Assembly (NCBI GenBank): GCA_902779395.1
Contig: CACZBK010000012.1
Location: 62,001-126,000 of the forward strand
DNA: 64,000 bases
Reading direction: 5' to 3'
From: an uncultured Lachnospiraceae bacterium
GTDB taxonomy: Bacteria; Bacillota; Clostridia; Lachnospirales; Lachnospiraceae
Each line of letters opens with the position of its first letter. Positions within the stretch are counted from its first letter, which is position 1. Shown in pieces: positions 63,225 through 64,000 of the stretch. The notes under the pieces were generated by a model, which worked only from the letters and a program-made list of their open reading frames with translations, was not told the DNA's origin and did not search any database. The translations under genes were made by a program, and so were the position numbers.

Positions 63225-63304
63225 GCGGCTATGGCGGAACTGGCAGACGCGCCAGGTTTAGGTCCTGGTCCGAGAGGGTGCAGGTTCGAGTCCTGTTAGC
63301 CGCA
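63225..63304 (+). tRNA. tRNA-Leu (anticodon UAG)
   Basis: The cloverleaf can be built completely. The acceptor stem is GCGGCTA / TAGCCGC. The anticodon stem CCAGG/CCTGG encloses the loop TTTAGGT, giving anticodon TAG. The T-arm is GCAGG-TTCGAGT-CCTGT, and A is the discriminator base. The variable arm is short for a leucine tRNA. The CCA end is not encoded. Confidence 0.95.
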
Positions 63305-63310
63305 TTTTCA

Positions 63311-63376
63311 TTAACAGCACTTTTCCCGTTCTTAGGTATACTAAGGAGTTCTGTATCAGGGATCAGTTGCTGTTAA
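63311..63376. other. Long-range inverted repeat between tRNA-Leu and the next gene
   Basis: TTAACAGCA (63311-63319) is the exact complement of TGCTGTTAA (63368-63376), and a CTTAG/CTAAG stem lies inside. It could be a tRNA 3' processing hairpin or a leader of the downstream gene. There is no T-run. Confidence 0.35.
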
Positions 63377-63397
63377 ATCTCATTTAAGGAGGTTTTT

Positions 63398-63877
63398 ATG
63401 ACCGATAATAAAATCAAGATACCGCAGATAATAGCCCTGATACTTCAGGGGCTGGCTTTGGCTGCCGCAGTGTTGTGCGTGCTGTCTCAGCAGAGTATAG
63501 TGGCAGGGATGAGTTCCATACAATATAGCGGGCCTGCGATCGTACCGGTGACGCTGTATTTAATCGGTATAGGCTTTCTGATACAGCTTATATTTCTGTT
63601 CATTACATTGAAATATGAAGGACGTAACAGAAGGGTGATAGCGGGCATTGTGGCTGCACTTTATTGCCTTTTCAACATGTCAACGCAATGGCTGGCTATG
63701 CTTTCCAATATGGTAATGGCCCGTCAGGGTCAGGAGAGGCTTGTTGCGAACGGTCTTGTGACTTCAGCGATAAGTAACAGTACCGGACCATTCCTTGTCA
63801 TAGCTTCTGCACTGTTCTTTATAACCATAGGCCGATACGGCATCAGTAAAAATCCCGATGAGGAAATGTATGAATAA
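63398..63877 (+). CDS. Hypothetical four-helix membrane protein
   Basis: 159 residues with four hydrophobic segments (about 10-32, 45-68, 78-105 and 122-145) and a short acidic tail. I do not recognise the family. A TTAAGGAGG site stands seven bases before the ATG. It appears to be monocistronic, after tRNA-Leu, and is possibly convergent with a reverse-strand gene at the window end. Confidence 0.72.
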   Translation: MTDNKIKIPQIIALILQGLALAAAVLCVLSQQSIVAGMSSIQYSGPAIVPVTLYLIGIGFLIQLIFLFITLKYEGRNRRVIAGIVAALYCLFNMSTQWLAMLSNMVMARQGQERLVANGLVTSAISNSTGPFLVIASALFFITIGRYGISKNPDEEMYE

Positions 63878-63894
63878 GGGAAGCATAATAAGTG

Positions 63895-64000
63895 CTATTT
63901 TTTCCGGGATGCGATTACTTTCTGGGGCTTTACCGATCTGGCATCCTGGGGGAGTGAGTTCACGATAAGCCCGGGTTTTTCGTTATGTAATTCAAGAACT
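63895..64000 (-). CDS. Possible C-terminal end of a reverse-strand gene
   Basis: On the reverse strand a frame is open from the window edge for 34 codons to a TAG, with a Lys/Arg-rich end (KVIASRKK). Composition and convergent placement 17 bases from the previous stop are compatible with a real gene tail, but 34 codons could be open by chance. No family is recognised. Confidence 0.35.
   Translation of the reverse strand, partial: VLELHNEKPGLIVNSLPQDARSVKPQKVIASRKK

Overview
The window looks like a chromosomal segment of a motile, Gram-positive anaerobe of the Clostridia, most likely a Lachnospiraceae close to Butyrivibrio, Roseburia or Lachnospira. Pointers are the class III fructose-1,6-bisphosphatase, CheV and a YjfB-like motility protein, the ftsEX / M23 hydrolase / S41 protease cluster, PgcA-type phospho-sugar mutase, AgrA/AgrC-like and OmpR-type two-component systems beside FtsX-type ABC exporters, and TTG starts with strong purine-rich ribosome binding sites. 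The placement rests on protein families only. No phage or insertion sequence was recognised; most genes lie on the + strand.

Layout. 1-5.1 kb: end of citrate synthase, an HDOD signalling protein, cheV, a CvfB-like S1 protein, a CPBP protease, and a reverse-strand yjfB-like gene. 5.3-11.3 kb: a CdaR/PucR-type regulator, ftsE with a long N-terminal extension, ftsX, an M23 peptidoglycan hydrolase, a CtpA protease and a cupin. 11.3-13.1 kb: two reverse-strand genes, one a Fic-domain protein whose catalytic His is replaced by Gln and whose promoter is covered by four copies of a 12-bp operator-like motif. 13.1-23 kb: phosphoglucomutase and an exopolysaccharide-type set (two GT2 enzymes, a polyprenyl-phosphate sugar transferase, a GT4-like enzyme) with a large secreted CAP/Ig-like protein among them. 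23-29 kb: a diguanylate cyclase, a TIR / transmembrane / propeller-like protein, and fbp.

29-35 kb is an amino-sugar region: a clear glmS ribozyme sits in front of nagB (not glmS), followed by a left-handed beta-helix GlmU-like protein and glmM. A terminator, a glycosyltransferase and then glmS follow. 35-38 kb: a membrane protein, a DUF3021-like protein, a LytTR regulator and an HtrA-type protease. 38-47.6 kb: a zinc-finger ClpX, a secreted Glu-rich repeat protein, two divergent ClpX-like unfoldases with unusual pore loops and unassigned N-terminal domains, a membrane diguanylate cyclase and a MATE exporter. 47.8-49.8 kb: an M13 metallopeptidase lipoprotein.

49.9-63 kb holds two ABC-exporter modules, each with its own two-component system: permease-ATPase-AgrA/AgrC type, then OmpR-type regulator / kinase / ATPase / permease / serine hydrolase. 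A remnant of an HD-GYP protein lies between them. The end of the window has a large, highly structured element that may be a small RNA on the reverse strand, tRNA-Leu(UAG), a small membrane protein and possibly the tail of a reverse-strand gene.

The observations most worth following are the displaced glmS ribozyme, the pair of ClpX-like unfoldases, the Fic gene with its operator array, and the unassigned structured RNA. All names rest on motifs and family knowledge; no database search was run.
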